Origin: Terriglobia bacterium
GTDB taxonomy: Bacteria; Acidobacteriota; Terriglobia; Terriglobales; Acidobacteriaceae
DNA: 64,000 bases
Assembly: GCA_020073495.1 (NCBI GenBank)
Contig: JAIQFD010000002.1
Location: 434,001-498,000 of the forward strand
Direction of reading: 5' to 3'
In this document: positions 35,917-43,880 of the stretch, in pieces
Layout: every line of letters starts with the position of its first letter
Position numbering within the stretch: position 1 is the stretch's first letter
Notes under the pieces: generated by a model
The model's database searches: none
What the model was told of the DNA's origin: nothing
The model's input: the letters and a program-made list of their open reading frames with translations, nothing else
Made by a program: the position numbers and the translations under genes

Positions 35917-36483
35917 CTAGCGGCTGCCGTTGCGGAAGAGCTTCAGGAACTCGGCGTGCACCCGCGGATCGGCCGAGAGCTCGGGATGGAAGGTGGCGGC
36001 CATGACCTTGCCCTGGCGGACCAGGATGGGATCGTCCCGGTCTTTCGCCAGCACCTCGACGCCGGGGCCGACGCGCTCGATCTTGGGCGCGCGGATGAAT
36101 ACGGTCTCGATGCGCCCCAGCTGGCTGTCGGTCTCGTCGATGAAGCTTTCGAGCTGCCGGCCGTAGGCGTTGCGGCGCACCGCGATGTCGATCGCTCCCA
36201 GGCCTTCCTGCGCGGGATTGAAAACTTCTTTCGCCAGCAGGATGGCGCCGGCGCAGGTTCCGAAGGTCGGCTTGGCGCGCACGAAATCGCGCAGCTTCTC
36301 CAGGAACCCGCCTCGATGAAGAAATTTCAGGAAGGTGGTCGATTCGCCGCCAGGGATGACCAAGCCTTCGACTTCGTCGAGCTGCTCGGGCTTGCGGACG
36401 AGGACGACCTCCGCCCCCAACTCCTCGAGCCGGCGCCGGTGCGCGTCGAAATCTCCCTGGATGGCGAGTACACCGATTTTCAT
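35917..36483 (-). CDS. pdxT: Pyridoxal 5'-phosphate synthase glutaminase subunit
   Basis: 188-aa class I glutaminase that supplies ammonia to PdxS for PLP formation. Seen: GVLAIQGDFDAHRRRLEELG at the start, the oxyanion GGEST at about 46-50, catalytic Cys in GTCAGAILLA (about 77), and the His/Glu pair in ATFHPELS (about 168-170). The ATG at 36483 is the first codon. It lies 97 nt after pdxS; the gap is filled by a palindromic repeat. Confidence 0.96.
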   Translation of the reverse strand: MKIGVLAIQGDFDAHRRRLEELGAEVVLVRKPEQLDEVEGLVIPGGESTTFLKFLHRGGFLEKLRDFVRAKPTFGTCAGAILLAKEVFNPAQEGLGAIDIAVRRNAYGRQLESFIDETDSQLGRIETVFIRAPKIERVGPGVEVLAKDRDDPILVRQGKVMAATFHPELSADPRVHAEFLKLFRNGSR

Positions 36484-36493
36484 AAATAGAAAA

Positions 36494-36577
36494 GCAATTG
36501 GCGATTAGCCATTAGCGGTTAGCCAGCCACGATTCTCGTCAGGCGCTAAACGCTAAACGCCAATAGCTAATCGCTAG
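36494..36577. repeat. Imperfect inverted repeat of GCTAA/GCGATTAGC units
   Basis: Left arm GGCGATTAGCCATTAGCGG and right arm with GGCGCTAAACGCTAAACGCC and AATAGCTAATCGCTAG can pair across a 17-nt centre. It occupies almost all the pdxS-pdxT gap. I infer a dispersed acidobacterial palindromic element that may affect mRNA stability. Confidence 0.55.
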
Positions 36578-36580
36578 TCC

Positions 36581-37516
36581 CTACCAGCCCCTTGTCTGCA
36601 GCATGTCCGCCTCGGCTATCGCCGAGATCGCGATGCCCTTCATGGCGCCGGTCACTTCCTCGCTGGCTTCGAGCACGATCTTGGGATCGTTGAAGTGGGT
36701 GGTGGCCTTCACGATGGCGCGGGCGCGGCGCTCGGCGTCCTCGCGCTCCTCCTTGATGGACAGGTCCAGCGGCGTGGCCTTGTCCTTCATGAAGATGCCG
36801 GAGCCGACGAACACCGACTCGGCGCCCAGCAGCATCATCAGCGCAGCGTCGGCCGGGGTAGCGATGCCGCCGGCGGAGAAGTTTGGCACCGGCAGCTTGC
36901 CGTCACGCGCCACCATGCGCACCAGCTCGTAGGGCGCCTGGTGCTGCTTCGCCGCGGCGTAGAGCTCTTCGTCGCGCATCACGGTGAGGGCGCGCATCTC
37001 GCTCACGATCTGCCGCATGTGCTTGACGGCGTGCACCACGTCGCCGGTGCCGGCCTCGCCCTTGGTGCGGATCAGGGCCGCACCTTCGGCGATGCGCCGC
37101 AGGGCCTCGCCCAGGTTGCGTGCACCGCACACGAAGGGAACCTTGAAGACGTGCTTGTCCACGTGATGGGCTTCGTCGGCCGGAGTGAGGACTTCGGACT
37201 CGTCGATGTAGTCCACGCCCAGCGCTTCCAGCACCTGGGCCTCCGCGAAGTGCCCGATGCGGCACTTGGCCATCACCGGGATGGAGACCGTCTCCATGAT
37301 CTCGCGAATCTTCTTGGGGTTGGCCATGCGCGCGACGCCGCCTTCCTGCCGGATCTGCGCCGGAACCCGCTCCAGGGCCATCACCGACACCGCGCCGGCA
37401 TCCTCGGCCACCTTGGCCTGTTCCGCGCTGGTGACGTCCATGATGACGCCGCCCTTCAGCATCTCCGCCAGGCCGGTCTTCAGACGCAGGCCGCTATCGC
37501 CGTTGTTCGCTGACAT
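36581..37516 (-). CDS. pdxS: Pyridoxal 5'-phosphate synthase subunit PdxS
   Basis: 311-aa (beta/alpha)8 synthase joining ribose 5-phosphate, glyceraldehyde 3-phosphate and ammonia to PLP. Seen: [16 protein letters not shown], the catalytic lysine region [29 protein letters not shown] and [22 protein letters not shown]. The ATG at 37516 follows GGCAGGAGATCAGGT; the longer frame crosses the regulatory region. First gene of pdxST, divergent from a MocR/PdxR regulator. Confidence 0.97.
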   Translation of the reverse strand: MSANNGDSGLRLKTGLAEMLKGGVIMDVTSAEQAKVAEDAGAVSVMALERVPAQIRQEGGVARMANPKKIREIMETVSIPVMAKCRIGHFAEAQVLEALGVDYIDESEVLTPADEAHHVDKHVFKVPFVCGARNLGEALRRIAEGAALIRTKGEAGTGDVVHAVKHMRQIVSEMRALTVMRDEELYAAAKQHQAPYELVRMVARDGKLPVPNFSAGGIATPADAALMMLLGAESVFVGSGIFMKDKATPLDLSIKEEREDAERRARAIVKATTHFNDPKIVLEASEEVTGAMKGIAISAIAEADMLQTRGW

Positions 37517-37542
37517 ACCTGATCTCCTGCCGCGCTCGTTGC

Positions 37543-37625
37543 GCCATTTCCACGCTTTTACGGTAATGGGACAATGGACTTGTAGCAAGGGCCATTCTGT
37601 GAGTAACTGATAGAGCCATTATATA
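37543..37625. promoter_or_regulatory. pdxS/pdxR intergenic region with GCCATT direct repeats
   Basis: GCCATT occurs at 37543-37548, 37591-37596 and 37615-37620, separated by 48 and 24 nt. The last overlaps a TATATA -10-like box (37620-37625) of the regulator gene. Spaced direct repeats are the usual MocR/PdxR operator arrangement. Confidence 0.45.
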
Positions 37626-37633
37626 GCCGCGAG

Positions 37634-39112
37634 ATGCCCAAGAGCGCAGAACACGTGACCGTGGCCGGAGTGGACCTGGACCGCAGGCGTCCGGGCTCGC
37701 TGGCCACGCAGCTCTACGAAGGGCTGCGCCACGCCGTGCTGCGCGGGCAGATACGTCCTGGCGAGCGCCTTCCTTCCACGCGAGTGCTGGCTGCCGATCT
37801 CGGCGTGTCCAGAAACACGGTTACCAGCGCGTATGAGCAGCTCCTGGCCGAGGGCTACATAGAGGCGAAGGTGGGCTCAGGGACTTGCGTTGCGCGTTCG
37901 TTGCCCGACGAGCTGCTATCGGCCACTGTTGATTCCATAAAGGTCAAGAAGAAGCGCGTGCGGCGGCGATCACTCTCGACCCGTGGCAAGATGCTGTCCA
38001 GTCGCCCGGTGCGCGTGCTGACGGTGGCAGGAAGGCCACAGCCGTTTGCCTCCGGCCTGCCGGACCTGCACGAGTTCCCGTACGCCACGTGGGCGCGTCT
38101 GATGGCGCGGCATTGGCGGCGTCCTGGGTACAACCTGGTCGGTTATGGCGACCCGGCCGGCTACAAGCCACTGCGAGAAGCGATCGCTTCCTATCTGCGC
38201 GGTTCGCGTGCAGTGCGCTGCGAGACGGAACAGGTGGTCATCGTCAGCGGCTCCCAGCAGGCGCTGGACATCTCGGCGCGTCTCTTGCTCGATCCCGGCG
38301 ACACGGCACTGCTGGAAGACCCGGGATATCCGGGGGCACGTGTGGCGCTCAGCGCCGCCGGAGCATCGCTGGTCCGCCTGCCCGTGGACTCGGAAGGTGC
38401 CGACATCACTGCCGCCGCTGGTAGCAAGGCCCACGTTGCCTTCGTCACGCCCTCGCACCATTTCCCGCTTGGCGTGACCATGAGCATCACGCGGCGCCTC
38501 GCGCTACTGGAGTGGGCGGAGCGAAACGGCGCGTGGGTTCTGGAGGATGATTACGACAGCGAGTACCGATATCGCGGCAAACCCCTGCCGTCGTTGCAGG
38601 GATTGGACCCGGCGGGCCGCGTCGTGTACATGGGCAGCTTCAGCAAAACAATGTTCCCATCGCTGCGCCTTGGGTTCCTCGTGCTTCCGCCCGAACTGGT
38701 GGAAGCATTTCGCCGGGCGCGCTCGGTGATCGACGGACACTCCCCGATGACGGAGCAGGCGGTGCTTGCCGACTTCATCTCCGAAGGCCACTTCGCGCGA
38801 CACATCCGCCGCATGCGGGCGCTCTATCAAGAAAGGCAATCGGCGCTGGTGGAGGCGGCGCGCGGCGAACTCGAAGGCCTGCTCGAGATCCGTCCGTCGG
38901 ACGGCGGCATGCACCTGGTGGGCTGGTTGCCGATCGGCGTGGACGATGTGGAGGCGTCCGAGCGCGCCCTGGCTCACGGCGTGTATACGCGCCCGCTGTC
39001 GTCGTGCTCGGTGGCGAAGGTCCGTCGCGGGGGACTGCTGCTCGGCTACGCCGCCCTGACCATCCCTCAGATACGCGAGGGGGTGAGGAAGCTCGCACAG
39101 GCGCTGCGCTGA
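37634..39112 (+). CDS. pdxR: MocR/PdxR-type GntR regulator with aminotransferase domain
   Basis: 492 aa. Residues about 18-85 are a GntR winged helix (LATQLYEGLRHAVLRGQIRPGERLPSTRVLAADLGVSRNTV, given here as a span). After a basic linker, residues about 130-492 are a fold-type I aminotransferase domain that senses PLP: SGSQQALDISARLLLDPGD, EDDYDSEYRY, and the PLP lysine in GSFSKTMFPSLRLGF. Divergent placement from pdxST argues for PdxR; the regulator may activate or repress these genes. Its ATG follows the -10-like box closely, so the transcript may be leaderless. Confidence 0.88.
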   Translation: MPKSAEHVTVAGVDLDRRRPGSLATQLYEGLRHAVLRGQIRPGERLPSTRVLAADLGVSRNTVTSAYEQLLAEGYIEAKVGSGTCVARSLPDELLSATVDSIKVKKKRVRRRSLSTRGKMLSSRPVRVLTVAGRPQPFASGLPDLHEFPYATWARLMARHWRRPGYNLVGYGDPAGYKPLREAIASYLRGSRAVRCETEQVVIVSGSQQALDISARLLLDPGDTALLEDPGYPGARVALSAAGASLVRLPVDSEGADITAAAGSKAHVAFVTPSHHFPLGVTMSITRRLALLEWAERNGAWVLEDDYDSEYRYRGKPLPSLQGLDPAGRVVYMGSFSKTMFPSLRLGFLVLPPELVEAFRRARSVIDGHSPMTEQAVLADFISEGHFARHIRRMRALYQERQSALVEAARGELEGLLEIRPSDGGMHLVGWLPIGVDDVEASERALAHGVYTRPLSSCSVAKVRRGGLLLGYAALTIPQIREGVRKLAQALR

Positions 39113-39140
39113 GGCGACCGATATTCTCAGTGAGTCCGCG

Positions 39141-39632
39141 CTATTTGCTCGAAGTGCGCGACCGTCTCTTGAGGTACTTGGCGAACATTTTGTGGGGATC
39201 GATAGCGACGAAGACGGCGCGGCCGCGCGCCAGCACCTCGCCCTTCTCGTTGCGGATCTCGCCCACGTTCACGTGACGCCGGCCGCGGGCGTACTTTGCG
39301 CGTCCTTCGACCACCAGCGGCTTGTGCAGGGGAACGGGCTTGAGGTACTCGATGGTCATCTCGCGCGTCAGCGCAATGACGTGCTTGAGCTTGTTCACCT
39401 TGCCCATGGCCTCGTCGAGGATGGTGGCGATGATCCCGCCGTGGGCATGCTTGGGCGGCCCCCAGTAACGCTGGGGAAGCCGCATGCGGGCGACGAAGCT
39501 GTCGGTTTCTTCGTGATAGTGGAACTTCAGGTGCATGCCATGCGGATTGTCCTTGCCGCAGCCGAAGCAGAGGTTGCGTCGCAGCGCCTGGTGCTTGGTG
39601 ATCTCGTGACCGGGAACGCGTTTCTTGGCCAT
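39141..39632 (-). CDS. PaaI-like hotdog thioesterase
   Basis: 163-aa hotdog-fold protein probably hydrolysing acyl-CoA. The conserved HGGIIATILDEAMG (about 66-79) has the active-site His and Asp/Glu region. MTIEYLKPVPLHKPLVVEGR is the usual central strand. The N-terminus adds NLCFGCGKDNPHGMHLKFHY, a CxxC-containing segment found in the 4HBT subgroup near phenylacetate and menaquinone genes. The substrate cannot be assigned. The C-terminus is very basic. It ends convergent with pdxR 28 nt away. Confidence 0.85.
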   Translation of the reverse strand: MAKKRVPGHEITKHQALRRNLCFGCGKDNPHGMHLKFHYHEETDSFVARMRLPQRYWGPPKHAHGGIIATILDEAMGKVNKLKHVIALTREMTIEYLKPVPLHKPLVVEGRAKYARGRRHVNVGEIRNEKGEVLARGRAVFVAIDPHKMFAKYLKRRSRTSSK

Positions 39633-39655
39633 GGGGAATCCGCTGGAATTCTAGC

Positions 39656-39710
39656 AGTCGCAGGACGCAGGTCGTGCGTCGCAGGCAAATCCGCCTTGCG
39701 ACCTGCGACT
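39656..39710. repeat. Palindromic repeat, CGCAGG family
   Basis: AGTCGCAGG (39656-39664) and CCTGCGACT (39702-39710) flank internal copies of GTCGCAGG and CCTTGCGACC. It fills the gap between the methyltransferase stop and the thioesterase start. Confidence 0.55.
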
Positions 39711-40297
39711 CACGGTTTGGGACTGGGTTTCTTCGCCACCAGTTCCGCCACGCCTCTTTCTTGGACTGTCTCCCGGTAATACAGCACGTTGAGATCGCGG
39801 AAGGCCTCGAGCAGTTCGTCGCGGTCGAGGAAATACATCGGATTTCTTGGGCCCTTGGCGAACTTGCGGTGTTCCTTGGTATAAGTCTTGTACAGAAGCA
39901 TGCCACTGGGTTTGAGCGCGCGGATGAGGGCAGGGAAGAGCTCGCGCTGAAGATAGAAGAAGACGAGGATCAGATCGAAACTCTCGGGCTCGAGCCTGTA
40001 AGTATTGAGGTCGCGGACGAGGAAATCGAGCTGTAGGTGCCCTCGCCCTGCCTTGGCCAGGGCCTTCTGCGCTGCGACTTCGGAAATATCCACCACCGTG
40101 ACCTTCCACCCGCGCCGGCCAAGCCACAAAGCATGGCGTCCGAGGCCGCCGGCGACGTCCAACGCCGTCCCGGCCCTGGGGAATAGCGGACGAACGTATT
40201 CCTCGTAGGCGGATACCAGGAACGGGTCGGGGGTGAAGTTGGCGTGCGACCCTTCGCGGTAGCGCTGGTCCCAGGCTTGGCGTTCGTCTTTCGGCAT
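39710..40297 (-). CDS. Class I SAM-dependent methyltransferase (TehB-like)
   Basis: 195 aa. Motif I is TALDVAGGLGRHALWLGRRG at about 44-63, motif II VTVVDIS with Asp 69 or so, and a later FDLILVFFYLQRELFPALIRAL segment. It opens with WDQRYREGSHANFTPDPFL, found in TehB/UbiE-like small methyltransferases involved in tellurite or thiopurine methylation, but the substrate is not identifiable. It seems to be monocistronic and ends inside the palindromic repeat. There are 235 nt to the divergent radical SAM gene with no other feature seen. Confidence 0.85.
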   Translation of the reverse strand: MPKDERQAWDQRYREGSHANFTPDPFLVSAYEEYVRPLFPRAGTALDVAGGLGRHALWLGRRGWKVTVVDISEVAAQKALAKAGRGHLQLDFLVRDLNTYRLEPESFDLILVFFYLQRELFPALIRALKPSGMLLYKTYTKEHRKFAKGPRNPMYFLDRDELLEAFRDLNVLYYRETVQERGVAELVAKKPSPKP

Positions 40298-40532
40298 GCT
40301 GCTGCCTAAGTCCTTATCGGCTCCAGAGTTCCGTCCGTTCGCCTGCGAAGTTGCTCAATTCACTGTGCAATAACGACAGTACGCTGCACATACTTGGTTC
40401 CTTAATGATTTTTTGCTGTACGGGCTCGATTATCCCTGTTTATTGTAGGAGACTTATAAGGTTACGGGTGGCCACGGCAAGCTGTTGGCGGCCAGGCACT
40501 AATCTGGATTCACCCCTGCCCAAGGAGGCTAG

Positions 40533-41636
40533 ATGGCGGAGTTACAGACCCGGAGCTACCACGCGAATAACTTCGTGCGGGCGTTCCGTCGCTGGTTGGT
40601 TCCTTACGTTCAATCCCGCATCATGGCGGAACAGTTCCGCCCCCTGCTGTCGTACCTGTTCACCGAGTGGAAGTGCAACGTCGATTGCCATTATTGCTGG
40701 GCATTCAACAACAAGGTGAAGGGCATGACGGAGGAGACCGCGATCCGCTCCATCGACTGGCTGAAGTCGGTGGGATGCCGCGTGATCGCCATCATGGGCG
40801 GCGAGCCGTTGCTGCGCCGCGACATGATCCTGAAGGTCGTCGATTACGGCACCAAGAACGGCTTTTTCGTGTATCTGCCCACCAACGGCATCCTCATGAA
40901 CGAGGACTTCATCGACCGCGTGGGCGACCTGGGTGTGGCTGCCATCAACCTGGCCGTGGACGCGCTCGAAGAGAGGCCGGGCCTGCCTAAGAACCTGAAG
41001 CGCATCCGCAAGCAGTTCGACTACCTGGTGAAGCAGCAGCAGAGGTACGGCTACATGATCGTGTTCAACACGAACATCTGCCGCAACAACATCGAGGACG
41101 TGTACAAGCTCACCGAGATCGCGCACGATGCCGGCATCTCCACCGACGTGCACATCAACGAGCCGCCCTACATCGAGCAGCCGCACTTCCAGCACCTGAA
41201 CGACAACGTGACCTACATCATGAAGGAAGATTGGCCGCGGGTGGACGCCATCCTCGACTGGCTGATCGAGAAGAACGCGCAGGGCTACATCATGGTGAAT
41301 AGCAAGGACCACCTGCGTAAGATGAAGGACTTCATGCGCGGCATCACCTACCCGTGGAACTGCCGCGCCGGCCACAACTCGTGCGTGATCCGCACCGACG
41401 GTACGCTGGCGCCTTGCTTCCCGATGTATAGCGAGACCAAGGTGGACTGGGGCAGCATCGAGGACCCGAAGTTCGACAATGCCCAGCTCGACGAGATGAA
41501 GAAGGTGTGCAACTCGCACTGCCTCTCCACCTGCCAGTACGTGCTTGGCTACTACTACAACAACGCCCACGTGCTGCGCTGGATCCTCAAGCAGGGTTTG
41601 CACGGCTGGACCGGGCGCGCCACCACCGATAATTAG
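40533..41636 (+). CDS. Radical SAM protein with SPASM-like C-terminal cysteines
   Basis: 367 aa. The cluster motif CNVDCHYC (Cys 48, 52, 55) and GGEPLLR (about 91-97) are complete. The C-terminus has at least six more cysteines (NCRAGHNSC, LAPCF, VCNSHCLSTC), resembling the SPASM/twitch auxiliary cluster of RiPP maturases and PqqE-like enzymes. The strong ribosome site AAGGAGG lies 5 nt before ATG 40533. It is followed by a terminator, then the sigma-54 activator gene. The nearby repeat-peptide gene and a PqqD-like domain protein make a peptide-modifying role plausible, but the distance (1.8 kb) and separate transcription leave this open; HpnH-like functions are an alternative. Confidence 0.85.
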   Translation: MAELQTRSYHANNFVRAFRRWLVPYVQSRIMAEQFRPLLSYLFTEWKCNVDCHYCWAFNNKVKGMTEETAIRSIDWLKSVGCRVIAIMGGEPLLRRDMILKVVDYGTKNGFFVYLPTNGILMNEDFIDRVGDLGVAAINLAVDALEERPGLPKNLKRIRKQFDYLVKQQQRYGYMIVFNTNICRNNIEDVYKLTEIAHDAGISTDVHINEPPYIEQPHFQHLNDNVTYIMKEDWPRVDAILDWLIEKNAQGYIMVNSKDHLRKMKDFMRGITYPWNCRAGHNSCVIRTDGTLAPCFPMYSETKVDWGSIEDPKFDNAQLDEMKKVCNSHCLSTCQYVLGYYYNNAHVLRWILKQGLHGWTGRATTDN

Positions 41637-41655
41637 GTCCCACCTGTTTCTGTAC

Positions 41656-41687
41656 GGCCCTCGCTCGCGCGGGGGCCTTCCTCTTTC
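41656..41687 (+). terminator. Intrinsic terminator after the radical SAM gene
   Basis: Stem GGCCCTCGC (41656-41664) / GCGGGGGCC (41669-41677), one wobble pair, 4-nt loop, then TTCCTCTTT. Confidence 0.75.
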
Positions 41688-41794
41688 TGCGCTGTCGTCC
41701 CCCTCCGACGGATGGCGCCAAGAGTACGCGTCACAATTTCTTTCCCTGTTGGTCATTTTTTGACATAATCCTCTCCTCCCCCGGAAGGAACGCA

Positions 41795-43213
41795 ATGACC
41801 GCGCGCGTGTCGACCGCCGCCACCGAAACCACCCCACGGCAGTGCGTTGTGATCTTCACCACGGACGAGCTTGTGCTGCCCGAGGTCGAGCAGTTTCTTG
41901 CTGCCGATTTCGACGCGTTCTTCTTGAGCGCCTGGGACCAGGTCGTCCCCTTTCTGGAGCAGCAAACCCCGCACGCCTTGTTCCTGGACATCGACACCGT
42001 GGGGGAGACCAGCAATGACGGCCTGCGCGCCATCCAGCAAGTACGCTCGCTGGCGCCCGATATCGTTCTGATCGCCCTCACCCGTTCCAACAGCCGTAAC
42101 CTGCGACTGAGAGCAGAACAGTACGGCGCAGATGAGTATTTCATCGCGCCCGTGGACTTCCAGGAGCTGCGCATCGTGCTCGGCCGGGCACTGGAGAAGC
42201 GGGCCGCGGAGATTGAGGCGCGCAGGTTGCAGGAAGAGGTGGCGGCCAAGCAGTCCTTCTGCGACATGATCGGCGGCAGCGAATCGATGCAGATGGTATA
42301 CGACGCGGTCCAGCGAGTGGCCGCCAGCAACACCACCGTCCTGATCCGCGGGGAAAGCGGAACCGGGAAAGAGCTGGTCGCGCGGGCCCTCGTAGCGTGC
42401 AGCCCGAGGGCAGGGAAGCCTTTCGTCAGCATCAATTGCTCGGCGCTGCCCGACAGCCTCATCGAAACGGAGCTGTTCGGGCACGAGAAAGGTGCTTTCA
42501 CCGACGCACGCGAGGCCCGCGCCGGCCACATCGAGCTCGCGCACACCGGCACTCTCTTCCTCGACGAGATCGCCACCCTCGGCCTGCCGCTGCAATCCAA
42601 GCTGCTGCGGGTGCTGGAGGACCGCGTGGTGACCCGCATCGGCGGCAAGACGGCGAAGAAGATCGATTTCCGACTGATTGCCGCATCCAACGAAGACCTG
42701 GAGGAGATGGTGCAGGCGGGCCGCTTCCGCGAGGACCTCTATTACCGCATCAACGTCGTTCCCATTGTCCTGCCTCCGCTGCGCGAACGAGCCGGCGACA
42801 TCGCCATCCTGGTGGACCACTATCTCCGCCTGTATTGTTCGGCAAACAATGTGCCGCTCAAACGCATGGACCCCGAAGTCCTGGAAGTGCTCGAGCAGGA
42901 CGAATGGCCGGGGAACGTGCGCGAGTTGGAGAACCTGATCCAGAGGCTGGTGCTGATGGCGGACGGGCCGACCATCAAGATGCGCCACCTTCCGCAACGC
43001 ATCCTCTACAGCGCCACGGCCAGCCAGGAATCCATTCTCATCCCCGAACAGGGCATCCACTTCGACGAAGAGATGGAGCGCATCGAAGCCGCGTACGTGC
43101 AGGCTGCCCTGCGGCGCACCGGCGGAACGAAGTCTGCCGCCGCCGCCCTGTTGCACATCAATGCGCAGAAGATGAAATATCTCTGCCGCAAACACAACAT
43201 CACAAAGGTTTAA
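41795..43213 (+). CDS. Sigma-54-dependent activator with degenerate receiver domain
   Basis: 472-aa NtrC-type regulator. Residues 15-130 have a receiver-like fold, with Asp 65 in FLDID but without the usual acidic start and the conserved lysine (IAPVD in its place), so phosphorylation is doubtful. The AAA+ domain (about 155-385) has Walker A GESGTGKE (186-193), the sigma-54 loop GAFTDA (233-238; GAFTGA in most activators), Walker B LFLDEI, and the arginine-finger segment FREDLYYRINV. A Fis-like HTH is at 430-470. GGAAGGAACGCA precedes the ATG. The next gene has a perfect sigma-54 promoter, so this protein is its likely activator. Confidence 0.92.
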   Translation: MTARVSTAATETTPRQCVVIFTTDELVLPEVEQFLAADFDAFFLSAWDQVVPFLEQQTPHALFLDIDTVGETSNDGLRAIQQVRSLAPDIVLIALTRSNSRNLRLRAEQYGADEYFIAPVDFQELRIVLGRALEKRAAEIEARRLQEEVAAKQSFCDMIGGSESMQMVYDAVQRVAASNTTVLIRGESGTGKELVARALVACSPRAGKPFVSINCSALPDSLIETELFGHEKGAFTDAREARAGHIELAHTGTLFLDEIATLGLPLQSKLLRVLEDRVVTRIGGKTAKKIDFRLIAASNEDLEEMVQAGRFREDLYYRINVVPIVLPPLRERAGDIAILVDHYLRLYCSANNVPLKRMDPEVLEVLEQDEWPGNVRELENLIQRLVLMADGPTIKMRHLPQRILYSATASQESILIPEQGIHFDEEMERIEAAYVQAALRRTGGTKSAAAALLHINAQKMKYLCRKHNITKV

Positions 43214-43347
43214 AAATTGACCCTGATGGGGATTAATTTCTTACCAGTGTGACTTTTTGACTCCCCGTTTTGGAACGCCGGCGCAACCCCCCACACGTAA
43301 CTCCTTGCGAATCAGCGGCCAGAGATTCCAGTGGCCGCCATGGCCTT

Positions 43348-43363
43348 TGGCACGTCTCTTGCA
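43348..43363 (+). promoter_or_regulatory. Perfect sigma-54 (-24/-12) promoter
   Basis: TGGCACG (43348-43354), 4 nt, TTGCA (43359-43363), matching TGGCACG-N4-TTGCW exactly. Transcription should begin near 43375, about 60 nt before the NKLAP peptide gene. An inverted repeat GCGGCCA (43315-43321)/TGGCCGC (43332-43338) lies just upstream; activator sites farther upstream were not identified. Confidence 0.85.
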
Positions 43364-43436
43364 CTTACACTCGGCGTAACGCCGATGGGAAATCGAACCC
43401 CGGCGGCTCAAATCGAGAATTCTGAGGGAGGAAAAA

Positions 43437-43817
43437 ATGTCGGTCCAGAAAAAGTCCCTGATCAATACGCAGGCCGCCGCGAAGAAGGCCATCCTGGCCA
43501 CCAGCAAGCTGGCGACCGCGAAGCTGTCCCCGAACAAGCTGGCGCCCAACAAGCTGGCCCCGAACAAGCTGGCCCCGAACAAGCTGGCGCCCAACAAGCT
43601 AGCCCCGAACAAGCTGGCGCCCAACAAGCTAGCCCCGAACAAGCTGGCCCCGAACAAGCTGGCGCCCAACAAGCTAGCCCCGAACAAGCTGGCGCCCAAC
43701 AAGCTAGCCCCGAACAAGCTGGCGCCCAACAAGCTAGCCCCGAACAAGCTGGCCCCGAACAAGCTGGCCCCTAACAAGCTGGCGCCGAACAAGCTGGCCC
43801 CGATGAAGTTCAGCTAA
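43437..43817 (+). CDS. Cationic repeat peptide, 18 tandem NKLAP units
   Basis: 126 aa: a 32-residue N-terminal part (MSVQKKSLINTQAAAKKAIL, then ATSKLATAKLSP), 18 exact NKLAP repeats, and the end MKFS. There are 25 lysines and no acidic residue, and no classical signal peptide or cysteine. GGGAGG lies 6 nt before the ATG, and the sigma-54 promoter lies upstream. All differences between DNA repeats (GCG/GCC, CCC/CCG/CCT, CTG/CTA) are silent only in this frame, which supports coding. The protein has no classical A(D/N)Lxx pentapeptide pattern. I do not recognise the family; an exported, perhaps processed peptide is the leading idea, based on the M50/HlyD genes alongside. Confidence 0.88.
   Translation: MSVQKKSLINTQAAAKKAILATSKLATAKLSPNKLAPNKLAPNKLAPNKLAPNKLAPNKLAPNKLAPNKLAPNKLAPNKLAPNKLAPNKLAPNKLAPNKLAPNKLAPNKLAPNKLAPNKLAPMKFS
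43533..43802 (+). repeat. 15-nt tandem repeat array, 18 copies
   Basis: Eighteen 15-mers of the form AACAAGCTGGCCCCG with four main synonymous variants. Copies 3-7 and 8-12 have the same order of variants, showing a 75-nt segmental duplication. No spacers, so not CRISPR. Confidence 0.97.
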
Positions 43818-43845
43818 CGTTTCTGCGGCTGTTAGAAGGGGGAGG

Positions 43846-43880
43846 GCGAGGCGATGAAGGTTCATCGCCTCGCTTCTTTC
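43846..43880. terminator. Bidirectional terminator between peptide and M50 genes
   Basis: GCGAGGCGATGAA (43846-43858) pairs perfectly with TTCATCGCCTCGC (43861-43873), followed by TTCTTTCTT for the rightward transcript. It separates the convergent peptide and export genes. Confidence 0.8.

Noticed and set aside
43331-43774. Rightward frame reading EQAGP-type repeats
   Set aside because: Same artefact of the tandem repeat; it starts upstream of the sigma-54 initiation point and variation is non-synonymous.
43241-43792. Long antisense frame reading GASLF-type repeats over the NKLAP gene
   Set aside because: A 15-nt repeat keeps all frames open; the differences between copies change amino acids in this frame and there is no ribosome site.
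43533-43802. CRISPR-like array
   Set aside because: The repeats are directly joined without spacers and lie within a well-supported coding frame.
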